From assembly GCA_025352375.1 (NCBI GenBank), contig JANXTL010000092.1, forward strand, positions 1 through 64,000: a stretch of 64,000 nucleotides of DNA, in the 5' to 3' direction. This document shows, piece by piece, positions 1 through 8,199 of the stretch (the first letter of the stretch is position 1; each line of letters begins with the position of its first letter). The translations under genes and the position numbers were made by a program. Under the pieces are notes generated by a model, which worked only from the letters and a program-made list of their open reading frames with translations, did not search any database and had not been told where the DNA came from. The DNA is from Acetobacteraceae bacterium (GTDB lineage Bacteria > Pseudomonadota > Alphaproteobacteria > Acetobacterales > Acetobacteraceae).

Positions 1-639
1 CCACGGCGCGATGTCCGGCGGCAGCAGCGATTCCGTCATGCGGGTGTAAGCGGATGGCGAGATTGCGTTCAGGCGGATATTGTATTTCGCGCCCTCGTGC
101 CGCAGCACGTTGATCAACCCGTTCACGGCCATTTTCGCCGCGCCGTAATTGGCCTGGCCGAAATTGCCGACGGTGCCGGAGCCGGAGGTCGTCACCACGA
201 TGCGTCCATATTGCTGCTTGCGCATGATGGGCCAGGCGGCCTTGATGCAGTATGCGGTGCCGAAATGGTGCACCTGGTTGACGAACTCGTAGTCCTCCAT
301 GGACATGTTGTTGAACGCCTTGTCGCGCAGGATGCCGGCGTTGTTGACCAGGATATCCAGCCGGCCCCATGTATTCACAGCGGTGTCGACGATGCCTTGC
401 GCGGCGGCTTCCTCGGCGACGGAGTTGTAGTTGGCGACAGCCTGCCCACCGGCCGCCTTTATTTCCGCCACCACCGCGTCCGCGACCCTATGCGCACCGC
501 CGGTGCCGTCCACCGATCCGCCGGGATCGTTCACCACCACCTTTGCCCCGCGGGAGGCCAAAAGCAGTGCGTGGCAACGGCCGAGGCCAGCGCCAGCCCC
601 GGTGACGATCGCCACCCGGTCATCGTAACGTACGTCCAT
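1..639 (-). CDS. SDR-family dehydrogenase, 3' end beyond window
   Basis: Absent from the ORF track because the reading frame leaves the window. The minus-strand frame from ATG at 639 encodes a Rossmann-fold short-chain dehydrogenase. Near residue 14 is the NAD(P)-binding TGAGAGLGR, then NDPGG, the NNAG motif (NNAGILRD) and an active-site YGAAK (YxxxK). The glycine motif and NDPGGS resemble the dehydrogenase domain of multifunctional beta-oxidation (MFE-2 type) enzymes, so a 3-hydroxyacyl-CoA or related hydroxy substrate is plausible. It lies 3 bp downstream of the esterase gene on the same strand, consistent with a shared catabolic operon. The C-terminus is not visible. Confidence 0.88.
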   Translation of the reverse strand, partial: MDVRYDDRVAIVTGAGAGLGRCHALLLASRGAKVVVNDPGGSVDGTGGAHRVADAVVAEIKAAGGQAVANYNSVAEEAAAQGIVDTAVNTWGRLDILVNNAGILRDKAFNNMSMEDYEFVNQVHHFGTAYCIKAAWPIMRKQQYGRIVVTTSGSGTVGNFGQANYGAAKMAVNGLINVLRHEGAKYNIRLNAISPSAYTRMTESLLPPDIAPW

Positions 640-642
640 GGA

Positions 643-1530
643 TTAAACTCCCAACTTGGATTTCACGAAGGCTCCGCCGGCTGCGATAGCGCGTTTTCCG
701 GCGGACAGTTCGGTGTGGTAGGTGTGCCAGACGTGGATCATTTCAGGCCAGATTTGCAGGTCTACCGCCACGTCGGCGATGCCGGCGGCGCGGGCCAACT
801 GGATGGAATCGTCCAGCAGCGTCTCGCACGCGCCCACCTGGATCATCATGGGCGGCAAACCGCGCAGATCGCCGTAGTGAGGCGCGGCATGGGCGGAACG
901 AGGATCGGCCCCGGCCAGGTATGTTTCCGCCATGAACCTGATGGTCGGTGCCTGCACGGTTGGGTCGGTCGCGGCACGATCGGTAAAGGATTCGCCTCGT
1001 GCTTCCATGTCCACCCACGGGGAAATGCACCAGGCGCAGGCAGGCAAAGGCAATCCGGCATCGCGAATGGCCAGAATGCCGCCGACCACCAGCCCGCCGC
1101 CGGCGCTGTCACCCGCGATGCATATTTTCCCGGCCGCGACACCGCTGGATAGCAGGAACCGATACGCCGCGACCGTATCCTCCACCGCCGCCGGAAACGG
1201 GTGCTCGGGTGCCATACGGTAATCGATCGCGAGTGTTCGCACGCCCGCGGTGCGCCCACACTCGGCGACCAGATGCCGATGGCTGTCGAGCGAGCCGATC
1301 ACGTAGCCGCCGCCATGCAGGAAAAGGATGACCTTGGAGGCGTCGGCACCCGGGGTCGAAGTCCACTCGGCCTTCACGCCATTGGCGCTGAGCGGTTCGA
1401 CCTTCACGTCGGAAGGCAGTCCAAAGTCCAGGCCGCGTGCGTCGTAATCCCTGCGCATTTGGGGAATTTCAGTGGCGCGCGTTCGGTCGGCTATCTGAGC
1501 GCGTATCGCGGTGATTTCTGGGTCGCTCAT
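643..1530 (-). CDS. alpha/beta hydrolase, HSL-type esterase
   Basis: The 295-residue product shows the hormone-sensitive-lipase family signature: an oxyanion-hole HGGGYVIGS near residue 75 and the nucleophile motif GDSAGGG near residue 143. A DD motif and a His (EMIHVWH) near the C-terminus fit the acid and histidine of the triad. No signal peptide is seen, so it is probably cytoplasmic and hydrolyses short acyl esters. A GGAGA-like ribosome site precedes the ATG. It sits between the SDR and a TPR gene on the same strand. The substrate cannot be told from sequence; the neighbourhood suggests ester or lactone catabolism. Confidence 0.88.
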   Translation of the reverse strand: MSDPEITAIRAQIADRTRATEIPQMRRDYDARGLDFGLPSDVKVEPLSANGVKAEWTSTPGADASKVILFLHGGGYVIGSLDSHRHLVAECGRTAGVRTLAIDYRMAPEHPFPAAVEDTVAAYRFLLSSGVAAGKICIAGDSAGGGLVVGGILAIRDAGLPLPACAWCISPWVDMEARGESFTDRAATDPTVQAPTIRFMAETYLAGADPRSAHAAPHYGDLRGLPPMMIQVGACETLLDDSIQLARAAGIADVAVDLQIWPEMIHVWHTYHTELSAGKRAIAAGGAFVKSKLGV

Positions 1531-1575
1531 GAGATTTTTCTCCGGGTTTGGTCAATCGGACACAAGGCGGCGCAC

Positions 1576-2406
1576 CTATTTCCTGGCGGGCGAATTGGGC
1601 GTGACCAGTTCGATCGGCGCTTTGGTCGGATTCTTACGCAGGCGAGCGATATAGTCCAGTTCCCGCATTGCGATAGGATTGTTGGGATCGGTGACAAGCG
1701 AGTCACGGTACGATTTCTCGGCCTCGTCCAGCCGACCTAATTCGGTCAGTGCGAGGCCGCGGCCACGAAGCATGCGCCCTCGATATTTGTTGTCGAGATT
1801 TGGTATACGTAATCCGCCATCATAAGCAACAAGCGCCTCCCCGAAGCGTTTCAGCCCGATCAGCGCGATAGCCCGCTCCGTCGTAAGGTTGGGCAGGGTT
1901 TCGCCCAGCAATTCACCCGGCAGAGGCGAAGGCAGCGCCAAACCAGCGTCGAGTACCCTCAATGCGTCGGGTACTCTGCCAATTTCGTTATAATAGGTTC
2001 CGAGCAATAACGCCGCCGACGGGTACGGGTTGTTCACGGCGATAATTCTGTCGCTGGTCTTGCCCCCTGGCGCCAGCACGTATCTCAACGGCGCCTTCAC
2101 AGACTCGGTCTGCCCATCGACCAGGATGGCGATCGTGTTGTCTGCCTGCCGCGCGGCCGCGAACCGTTTATCCGCCGCGGCAAGCGCTTCCTCCAGTTCC
2201 GCGACGTGGCTTCCAATGGCTTGCAGCCCGCCCTTATTCACGTCCGCCCGTACGGCGGCGACGATGGTTTGGGTTTTCTTCCAGTAGGGCAATAATTTGA
2301 CGGTTAGCGGAGCGACGTTTACCGTCGTTTCCTCGGCCGCGGTCGAACGCAGGGGGGCAAATAGCAGACCGAACGCGAGTATCGCGAAGGCGAGGCACGG
2401 CTTCAT
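1576..2406 (-). CDS. exported tetratricopeptide-repeat protein
   Basis: The ORF can start at a GTG at 2436 that overlaps the upstream stop (GTGA). I prefer the ATG at 2406 because it opens a clean signal peptide: MKPCLAFAILAFGLLFAPL, cleaved near STAAEE. The mature part is helical with TPR-like helix pairs in its C-terminal half (GRVPDALRVLDAGLAL, GRLDEAEKSYRDSLVTDPNN), so it is likely a periplasmic scaffold. No catalytic motif is seen. It lies in the middle of the minus-strand catabolic cluster, but a direct role there is not evident. Confidence 0.75.
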   Translation of the reverse strand: MKPCLAFAILAFGLLFAPLRSTAAEETTVNVAPLTVKLLPYWKKTQTIVAAVRADVNKGGLQAIGSHVAELEEALAAADKRFAAARQADNTIAILVDGQTESVKAPLRYVLAPGGKTSDRIIAVNNPYPSAALLLGTYYNEIGRVPDALRVLDAGLALPSPLPGELLGETLPNLTTERAIALIGLKRFGEALVAYDGGLRIPNLDNKYRGRMLRGRGLALTELGRLDEAEKSYRDSLVTDPNNPIAMRELDYIARLRKNPTKAPIELVTPNSPARK

Positions 2407-2432
2407 CCGCGGTAGAGGCGGGCTCAGGAACG

Positions 2433-2744
2433 TCACAATACCTCATCCCCAGCCACAAAAACCTCCCGGGCCCGGGTGACATCGGGCCAGCACCGATCGA
2501 ACACGGCAATCGAAGCTTTAATCGCAGCCCCCTGTATCACCGCGTCCAACCGTTCATGGGATTCAAAGCGGTAATGCGCGCAATGAATTGCCGGATCCTG
2601 CTCGCTCCACCCGCGCCACGCGGTCGCAACGCCGAACGCCTTCATGGCGTCCGGCATGTGCTCCGCGCGATACCAGGCATCGAAGCCCGCACGGTCGGCG
2701 ACCGAAGCCACCGTCGCGCGGACCACCAACCAGGCGGCGGGCAT
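2433..2744 (-). CDS. small EthD-like dimeric alpha-beta barrel protein
   Basis: This 103-residue protein has the look of the ferredoxin-like dimeric alpha-beta barrel fold: a beta strand (WLVVRATV), then FDAWYRAEHMPDAMKAFG, where the YxxEHMP segment is typical of EthD-like small proteins. It starts one base after the TAA of the upstream FAH-family gene and overlaps or abuts the TPR gene, so it is surely co-transcribed. Family members assist degradation of ethers or aromatic compounds, often without a known reaction. Function here is inferred from fold resemblance only. Confidence 0.65.
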   Translation of the reverse strand: MPAAWLVVRATVASVADRAGFDAWYRAEHMPDAMKAFGVATAWRGWSEQDPAIHCAHYRFESHERLDAVIQGAAIKASIAVFDRCWPDVTRAREVFVAGDEVL

Positions 2745-2745
2745 G

Positions 2746-3666
2746 TTACGCTTTCGCGTATTTGCCGGTAAGCTGGTTGGTCGGGCCTTCCAGGCCCTTC
2801 TCCTTGCGATCCTGCCGGGTTTCCCGCGACCAGGTGCGCTTCAGGTCGTCCTTGATGTTGAACGTCAGCTTGCCGAGGCCCTGAGTCTCCAGCGTCACCA
2901 CGTCGCCATCCATGAAGGACGACAGGCCGCGATGGTTGGTGCCGGTGGCGAGAATATCGCCGGGTTCCAGCACATGCACGGACGACGCCCACTCGATGCA
3001 GCGGGCGATCTGGTGCGCCATGTCGTTGGTGTTGAAGTCCTGCTTGACCTCACCGTTCACGGTCAACTTGATCGGCAAATTCTGCGGATCGGTTATTTCA
3101 TCCGCCGTCACCAAATACGGCCCGATGGGGGCGAAGGTGGCGCGCGACTTCATCGCGAAGAACCCGGCCGAGGCCAGCCCCCGAGCGGACCCGTCGATGA
3201 AGTTCATATAGCCAAAAATGTAGTTCATCGCGTCGGCGGCTTTGACGTTGTCGGCGCGCTTGGAGATCACCAGGGCCATTTCGGCCTCGCCCTCGAAGAT
3301 CGTGGCGGGTTCGTCCGGCAGTACCATTGTGTCGCCGTTGCCGATCACGGCCGTCGCGGCTTTATGGAAGGCGTTGATTTGCGGCTTCTTCGGCAGGGTG
3401 CCGTTTTCCATATAATTCACCGCCATGCAGACGATATTGCCGGGCTTGGGCACCGGCGGGCGGATGCGCACGCTGGACACTGGGACGCCGGCACCGGCTG
3501 AGGCCGCCTCGATCTTGCCCTTATAGTCGCCCCAGGCGGCGATCAGGTTGGACAGTAGGTCGCCAGGACCGGTGTGCGGTATGGACGCGACGGCGGCGGA
3601 CACGTCGACGATGTTTTCACCAACGACGACGCCCAGACGGAAGTCGTTAAAAAACGCGAGTTTCAT
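2746..3666 (-). CDS. fumarylacetoacetate hydrolase family protein
   Basis: The 306-residue protein has the FAH catalytic-domain pattern: a small N-terminal domain, then KPGNIVCMAVNYMEN, the metal-binding acidic motif FEGEAEMALVISKRA (ExE), GYMNFIDGSARGL, and the C-terminal GDILATGTNHRGL. Members hydrolyse C-C bonds of fumarylacetoacetate-like diketo acids or act as hydratases/decarboxylases on aromatic meta-cleavage products. A strong AAGGAGG site sits just before the ATG at 3666. It heads the run FAH, EthD-like, TPR, which supports a role in a degradative pathway. Confidence 0.88.
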   Translation of the reverse strand: MKLAFFNDFRLGVVVGENIVDVSAAVASIPHTGPGDLLSNLIAAWGDYKGKIEAASAGAGVPVSSVRIRPPVPKPGNIVCMAVNYMENGTLPKKPQINAFHKAATAVIGNGDTMVLPDEPATIFEGEAEMALVISKRADNVKAADAMNYIFGYMNFIDGSARGLASAGFFAMKSRATFAPIGPYLVTADEITDPQNLPIKLTVNGEVKQDFNTNDMAHQIARCIEWASSVHVLEPGDILATGTNHRGLSSFMDGDVVTLETQGLGKLTFNIKDDLKRTWSRETRQDRKEKGLEGPTNQLTGKYAKA

Positions 3667-3693
3667 GGTTTCCTCCTTGGAACTACCAACACA

Positions 3694-4680
3694 CTAGCCC
3701 GCTGTCAGGTCCGCCAGCAACGGCAGGCATTCAGCGGCGAACCATTCGATCTGGCGGTTGCGTTCCTCGTAGGGTCCGAGCAGGTCCAACGCGATATGCC
3801 GCACCCCGGCGGCGTGGAATTCCCGGATGCGGTCGGCGACCTGTTGCGAGGTGCCAAGGGCGCAATACCGCGCCGCCGCCTTCCGGAAATCCATCGCATA
3901 CCGAACGCTGAGGGTCTCCGTCGCTCGGTCCAGCGCGGTCTCGTAATCCTTGTCCAGCCGGGTGAACAACAAATGCCCGGTGCCGAACGGAACCGTCCCC
4001 CTGCCCTTTTCATCCGCCGTGTCGCCGATCGTCGCCAGCGCATCGCGGTACATCTCGGGGGAGATCACATAGGCCAGGAATCCGTCGCCTAGCCTTCCGA
4101 TGCGGCGCAGCGCGGCGGGCTTGCGGCCGGCGAACCAGATCGGCGGGCCGCCGGCTTGGCGGGGGCCGGGACGCATGGGGATGTCCTCGAACGGGCCGTA
4201 GAATTTGCCGTGGTGGCTGACCGGTTCGCCGCTGAAGTATTTGCGGATGACCTGCACGCCCTCGGCCAGACGGGCGCCGCGTTCGTTGTGGGGGACGTCG
4301 CAGGCGGCGTATTCCTTGGGGAATTCTCCGCCCACGCCGACGCCGAAGATGAACCGGCCCTCGGTCAGGTGGTCCAGCGTCAGCACCTGCTTGGCGACCG
4401 GCGTGGGGTGGCGCAGCGGCACCAGCAGCACGGACGTCCCCAGCGTCAGTCGCCGGCTCACCACCGCCGCCTGCGCCAATTGCAACAGCGGGTCCAGAAT
4501 GGGGATGGCGAAGGAGATGTGATCTCCGGCCCAGAGCGAATCGTAGCCGCAGCGATCCACAAGCTGCACCAGTTCCACCAGCTCGTCGATCCGCGGCTCC
4601 CACGGGCCGTTCGCCGGTTCCGTGCGGCGGTGGATGGTCTGGATTCCGATGCGCAGCTTTTTGTCCAGGATCAGGGCCAT
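3694..4680 (-). CDS. LLM-class flavin-dependent oxidoreductase
   Basis: A luciferase-like TIM barrel of about 328 residues. The track start at 4740 is rejected in favour of ATG 4680 (MALILDKKLRIGIQ), which has AGGAGG seven bases upstream. Visible landmarks are DSLWAGDHISFAIP, LGTSVLLVPLRHPTPVAKQ, the LTEGRFIFGVGVGGEFPKE segment typical of the F420/FMN-dependent group, and GGPPIWFAGRKPAALRR. Such enzymes oxidise or monooxygenate small organic substrates. It is divergent from the enoyl-CoA hydratase, with 77 bp between the start codons that must hold both promoters. Confidence 0.87.
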   Translation of the reverse strand: MALILDKKLRIGIQTIHRRTEPANGPWEPRIDELVELVQLVDRCGYDSLWAGDHISFAIPILDPLLQLAQAAVVSRRLTLGTSVLLVPLRHPTPVAKQVLTLDHLTEGRFIFGVGVGGEFPKEYAACDVPHNERGARLAEGVQVIRKYFSGEPVSHHGKFYGPFEDIPMRPGPRQAGGPPIWFAGRKPAALRRIGRLGDGFLAYVISPEMYRDALATIGDTADEKGRGTVPFGTGHLLFTRLDKDYETALDRATETLSVRYAMDFRKAAARYCALGTSQQVADRIREFHAAGVRHIALDLLGPYEERNRQIEWFAAECLPLLADLTAG

Positions 4681-4757
4681 AGATGCGTCCTCCTGCGCGG
4701 ATGTTGCAGCCAACGCCGTCGCCCGCCAAGCTACGGCCAACGCATTTGGAGGAACCC

Positions 4758-5540
4758 ATGCCCGATTTGCTCGAGAAAATCGAAAACGGCGTCGCCACGC
4801 TGACCCTGAACCGGCCGGAGGCGCTAAACGCGCTGTCGATGGATATCCGCAACGGGCTGATCGCCGCCCTGAACCGCTATGCCGAGGATGACTCCGTCCG
4901 CTGCATCGTCATCACTGGCGCCGGCCGCGCGTTCTGTTCGGGAGGCGACGTCAAGGGCATGGGCGAGCGGGCGGCGCGCGGGCTGGAATCAAGGGCACGC
5001 GGGATCCAGTTCTCCAACTCGATCCCGATGGCGATGCGCAAACATCCGAAAGTCATCATCGCCATGGTGAACGGCGTCGCAGCCGGCGCCGGCCTGAGCA
5101 TGTCCATGGCCTGCGACATGCGCATCGCGGCGCGGTCCGCACGCTTCACCACCGCCTTCCTGAAGATTGGCCTGTCCGGCGATTGGGGCGGTTCCTGGAC
5201 GCTCACCCGCCTCGTCGGCACAGCCAAGGCCCGGGAGCTTTTTTTCCTCCCCGACCTCATTGGGTCGGAGGAAGCGCTGCGGATCGGTCTGGTCAACCGC
5301 GTGGTGGACGACGCGGAATTGCATGCGACGACCATGGAAATGGCGCAGCGCATCGCGGAGATGCCGCAAATCGCAGTCGCCGCGACCAAGCGGAACCTGT
5401 TCGAATCGGAAACCGGCAGCTTCGATACGGTGCTGGATATGGAAGCCTTCAACCAGGCTCGCTGCTCGCAGACCGGGGATCACCGGGAGGCTGTCGCCGC
5501 CTTTAAGGAAAAGCGCAAGCCAGTGTTCGAGGGGCACTGA
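4758..5540 (+). CDS. enoyl-CoA hydratase/isomerase family protein
   Basis: The real start is ATG 4758 (MPDLLEKIENGVATLTLNRP), preceded by GGAGGA; the track start at 4683 lies upstream of this ribosome site. The 260-residue crotonase-fold protein shows NRPEALNALS, the first oxyanion-hole stretch GAGRAFCSGGDVKGMGE and the second one GVAAGAGLSMSMACDMRIA. The Glu pair of classical hydratases is not obvious: the second catalytic position reads GLSGDWGG, so isomerase, dehalogenase-like or hydrolase chemistry is possible. It is divergent from the LLM oxidoreductase and probably belongs to the same catabolic module. Confidence 0.87.
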   Translation: MPDLLEKIENGVATLTLNRPEALNALSMDIRNGLIAALNRYAEDDSVRCIVITGAGRAFCSGGDVKGMGERAARGLESRARGIQFSNSIPMAMRKHPKVIIAMVNGVAAGAGLSMSMACDMRIAARSARFTTAFLKIGLSGDWGGSWTLTRLVGTAKARELFFLPDLIGSEEALRIGLVNRVVDDAELHATTMEMAQRIAEMPQIAVAATKRNLFESETGSFDTVLDMEAFNQARCSQTGDHREAVAAFKEKRKPVFEGH

Positions 5541-5673
5541 GACTTGAACACTCGTTTGAGCCAGATCGCGGCATCCGCCAAGGCGTCGGAAAGTGCCGGC
5601 AGTCGTAACGCAGAACATCGAACGCATCCCGACCCCGTTCCTGGGCTACAAGACAGCTTGGTGAGGTAACCCG

Positions 5674-6285
5674 ATGAAATTTTTCTACGCCGAAGGCTCC
5701 CCCTACGCGCGAATCGTGCGGATCGCGCTGCTCGAACTGGGGATGAACGATACGGTGGAGAAGGAGATCGTTACCCTGCGCGATCCCGAGTCCGCCCTGC
5801 TGCCCTATAACCCCATCGGGCGGGTGCCGACCCTGCAACTGGACGACGGCACGATCCTGACGGAATCGCTGCTGATTTTCTTCTATTTGGACACCCAGCA
5901 CGGTGGCCAACCGCTGCTGCCGCGCGACGGCTCCGACGGCTGGGTCACCCTCTCACGCATGGGCACCGCAATGGGCCTGATCGACGGCATCGCCGTCTGG
6001 AACCGCGCTTTACGCCTGCCGGAGCATGAACGCTCGCCTGGCGTGCTGGCGCTGGAACGCACCCGCGCTACGCGCACCCTCGACGCACTGGAAAAGGCGG
6101 TGGCGGGGGGCGCCTACACCGGCCGGCTTGACGCTGCGCGCATTGCCCTCGGTTCTACCCTGGGATGGACAGAGCGGCGCCATCGGAAATTTAATTGGCG
6201 AGAGGGACATCCGGTACTGTCGGCCTGGTATGACGACATTGCCCAAACCCCTTCGTTTACGATGACTTTACCGCCGATCGTGTAA
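5674..6285 (+). CDS. glutathione S-transferase family protein
   Basis: The 203-residue protein has a thioredoxin-like N-terminal domain (MKFFYAEGSPYARIVRIALLE, then NPIGRVPTLQLDDGTILTES with the cis-Pro VPTL and the gamma-Glu-binding ES), followed by an all-helical C-terminal domain. The SPYARKVR-like start is typical of bacterial GSTs that conjugate or isomerise small electrophiles. An AGGT-like site precedes the ATG. It lies 133 bp after the enoyl-CoA hydratase in the same direction and may share its transcript. Confidence 0.87.
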   Translation: MKFFYAEGSPYARIVRIALLELGMNDTVEKEIVTLRDPESALLPYNPIGRVPTLQLDDGTILTESLLIFFYLDTQHGGQPLLPRDGSDGWVTLSRMGTAMGLIDGIAVWNRALRLPEHERSPGVLALERTRATRTLDALEKAVAGGAYTGRLDAARIALGSTLGWTERRHRKFNWREGHPVLSAWYDDIAQTPSFTMTLPPIV

Positions 6286-6335
6286 AAGGTGCAGATTCGA
6301 TAATATATGTTACAAACTGAAGCGCCTCGGTTGGT

Positions 6336-6452
6336 TAGACCATGATCGTTTGAGGTCGCACGCGATCTCGGCGTTGGATCATGGTCTAAGCCTTTGTTTG
6401 AGAGGGTGATTCACGCCCGAGGTTGAAGTCAACCTCAGGCGATCACGCTCTA
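6336..6452 (+). repeat. 117-bp double-hairpin repeat, copy A
   Basis: First of four 117-bp near-identical copies in the window (also 8083, 12044 inverted, 62559). Hairpin 1 has perfect 12-bp arms TAGACCATGATC/GATCATGGTCTA. A spacer CTAAGCCTTTGTTTGAG follows. Hairpin 2 is centred on the palindrome GAGGTTGAAGTCAACCTC. Both outer ends read inward as TAGA; without the TA, the termini GACCATGATCG and GAGCGTGATCG match at 9 of 11 positions, so it looks like a TA-flanked miniature element. This copy lies between the GST and the small lipoprotein gene. Confidence 0.9.
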
Positions 6453-6489
6453 ATGTGCATGCGTGCCAACCAATCGAGGAGCCCACTTC

Positions 6490-6612
6490 ATGAAGCGTTT
6501 CGTTATCCTGCTCGTCTTGTTCGGCCTGGGACTCCCCCTTGCCGGATGCGTGGTCGAAGGGCCCGGCCGTCCCGGAGGCTCGTGCTACTGGCATCCGTAT
6601 CGCTGCCGCTAA
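6490..6612 (+). CDS. 40-aa lipoprotein (too short for ORF track)
   Basis: ATG 6490 to TAA 6612 encodes 40 residues: a signal segment MKRFVILLVLFGLGLPLAGC with the lipobox LAGC, then a short mature part rich in Gly/Pro and ending SCYWHPYRCR. A GAGGAG ribosome site lies about 7 bases upstream. It resembles entericidin-sized small lipoproteins only in architecture; I do not recognise the family. Cys-His-Cys near the C-terminus could bind metal. The stop codon TAA coincides with the left edge of the 112-bp repeat. Confidence 0.6.
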   Translation: MKRFVILLVLFGLGLPLAGCVVEGPGRPGGSCYWHPYRCR

Positions 6613-6723
6613 GGCCCTGTCCAAAGATAATCGAATCGATCATGCGGATCGGACAGGGCCTAAGCTCTTGTTTTGAACGGCAACTTTGCCGGCGTGCTGA
6701 CGCACTTATTTGCCGGCGTTGCC
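6612..6723 (+). repeat. 112-bp double-hairpin repeat, second family, copy 1
   Basis: Identical over 112 bp to 19302-19413. Hairpin 1 has perfect arms AGGCCCTGTCC/GGACAGGGCCT. The spacer is CTAAGCTCTTGTTTTGAA. Hairpin 2 pairs GGCAACTTTGCCGGC with GCCGGCGTTGCC, leaving a 3-nt bulge. The spacer closely matches that of the 117-bp family, so the two families share one architecture despite different hairpin sequences. Its left edge coincides with the stop codon of the 40-aa lipoprotein. Confidence 0.88.
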
Positions 6724-6759
6724 TAAGCGCTGGATCGGGAAGCAAGCGGCGAGAGGGAA

Positions 6760-7941
6760 TCACGCGAAGTCGTAGGCGCCCGCGATCGTCCGGTCAGCAC
6801 CTGACCAGGCTGCGAGTTGGGCGTTGGCGTACGCCCGCATCCGGGCCTCCCGGCTGGTCGCGTCGCCGCCGGCGTTCGCCCAATCCCCCAGAAAGGTCCA
6901 TGTCGCGCCATCGGGAATTCGGAATGTCCAGCCACCTTCGGCGGGCGCACCGAGTTTATTGAACAGCATGTACCCCATCACTTTGTTCGACGGAATGTTC
7001 TTGTACGCCTTCTCGCCAGGCCGCCATTGGCGGTTTTGGGTCATCTGGTAGGCTTCCGTGTCGAAAGCGCGCAAGCCCGCGACATCCACCGCCCACATCA
7101 CCGCCGTATCTTCCATCTCACGCAGCGGAAAGGCCGTCGCGCCGTAGAAATTGCGCGAAACGCAAACCGCTGATTCGTTGAATAGGTCGTTCTTCGTTGT
7201 CCAGACGCGCGGAGCGTTGGTGTCGAGATCGACGGTCGTTCCCTCAACCTCCCATCCCTTTATTGTATGCATAAGATAACGGTTCTTGAGCTGTGTTGTC
7301 ATGCCTTGACCGGTAACGCGATCGATCGACCGCTGATAGTCCGCGCCAGACCCATCGACCCGAAATCCGACGCCCAGCCCCGTGAAGGCGTCCGGGATTC
7401 GCCCGTTGTTGAGATAAGCCATCGTCATGCCACCCCCCGGTCCGGGGATTGCACCGCTCGGCACGGGCGTGGTGTTGGCCCCGACCAAGGGGGATGTCGG
7501 CTCGTAGAGTTCCCGCGTGAGTTTGTTGTAGCCCCTTTTCGTGCAGACTTTGTTCCAACCCTGATCGATCGCGGCCATTTGGTCGACAGCACTCAGCGTC
7601 ATGAATTGCCGAATGGTCATGATGCCCGGAATTGTTTGCCCACCAATAAGAACGTCTCTGAACAAATCGGGTCGGGTGGAGCCGTTACCGAATGCCGCCT
7701 GTGCGATGATCGTCGTGAGACGTTGCATCATCTTGAATTCGACGCGCGGCAGATTATCGGCATCCGCTCCACCGTTCAGCATCAGGTCCCGTTTGCGCGG
7801 TTCGAAACTATCGATCGGCTTGAGGTAGTGGGTCACGAATGGACTCTGGTTACCATCCGGCATCGGTCCTACCATGCGAACGGTGATCGAATTCTTGTAA
7901 ACGGAAACGAGTTGGTCTCCGAGCATGCGGCTGGGGGGCAT
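6760..7941 (-). CDS. unrecognised 393-aa protein
   Basis: A long minus-strand frame with an AGGT-containing ribosome site before ATG 7941. The protein has no signal peptide or membrane segment that I can see. It is rich in aromatic residues and Gly, with stretches such as GAIPGPGGGMTMAYLNNGRIPD and a Trp-rich C-terminus (GGWTFRIPDGATWTFLGDWANAGG). I do not recognise a family. It stands alone between the 112-bp repeat and 117-bp repeat copy B, so it looks like accessory cargo. Coding is supported by its length and coherent composition. Confidence 0.65.
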   Translation of the reverse strand: MPPSRMLGDQLVSVYKNSITVRMVGPMPDGNQSPFVTHYLKPIDSFEPRKRDLMLNGGADADNLPRVEFKMMQRLTTIIAQAAFGNGSTRPDLFRDVLIGGQTIPGIMTIRQFMTLSAVDQMAAIDQGWNKVCTKRGYNKLTRELYEPTSPLVGANTTPVPSGAIPGPGGGMTMAYLNNGRIPDAFTGLGVGFRVDGSGADYQRSIDRVTGQGMTTQLKNRYLMHTIKGWEVEGTTVDLDTNAPRVWTTKNDLFNESAVCVSRNFYGATAFPLREMEDTAVMWAVDVAGLRAFDTEAYQMTQNRQWRPGEKAYKNIPSNKVMGYMLFNKLGAPAEGGWTFRIPDGATWTFLGDWANAGGDATSREARMRAYANAQLAAWSGADRTIAGAYDFA

Positions 7942-8082
7942 TCTTATACCTGCTTGTTGGCGGGACTTTCCGCTGATTCTTTGACGGCCGCAATGTGTCA
8001 GAACATTGGGCGTTTTTCAAGCTCCCGAACGAATAATTGCGTGAAGACGGGATTATTTTTTTATCCGGCAGTCGGAGGACGT

Positions 8083-8199
8083 TAGACCATGATCGTTTGA
8101 GGTTGCACGCGATCTCGGCGTTCGATCATGGTCTAAGCCTTTGTTTGAGAGGGTGATTCACGCCCGAGGTTGAAGTCAACCTCAGGCGATCACGCTCTA
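8083..8199 (+). repeat. 117-bp double-hairpin repeat, copy B
   Basis: Same element as copy A and in the same orientation. A few substitutions lie in the loop of hairpin 1 (for example GGTTGCACGC against GGTCGCACGC in copy A); the arms are unchanged. Its right end supplies the TAG that terminates the decayed IS66 reading frame arriving on the minus strand. Copies A and B flank the lipoprotein, the 112-bp repeat and the 393-aa gene as direct repeats about 1.75 kb apart. Confidence 0.9.

Noticed and set aside
97-1152. 351-aa plus-strand ORF at the window start
   Set aside because: It runs antisense to the SDR and esterase, both with clear catalytic motifs.
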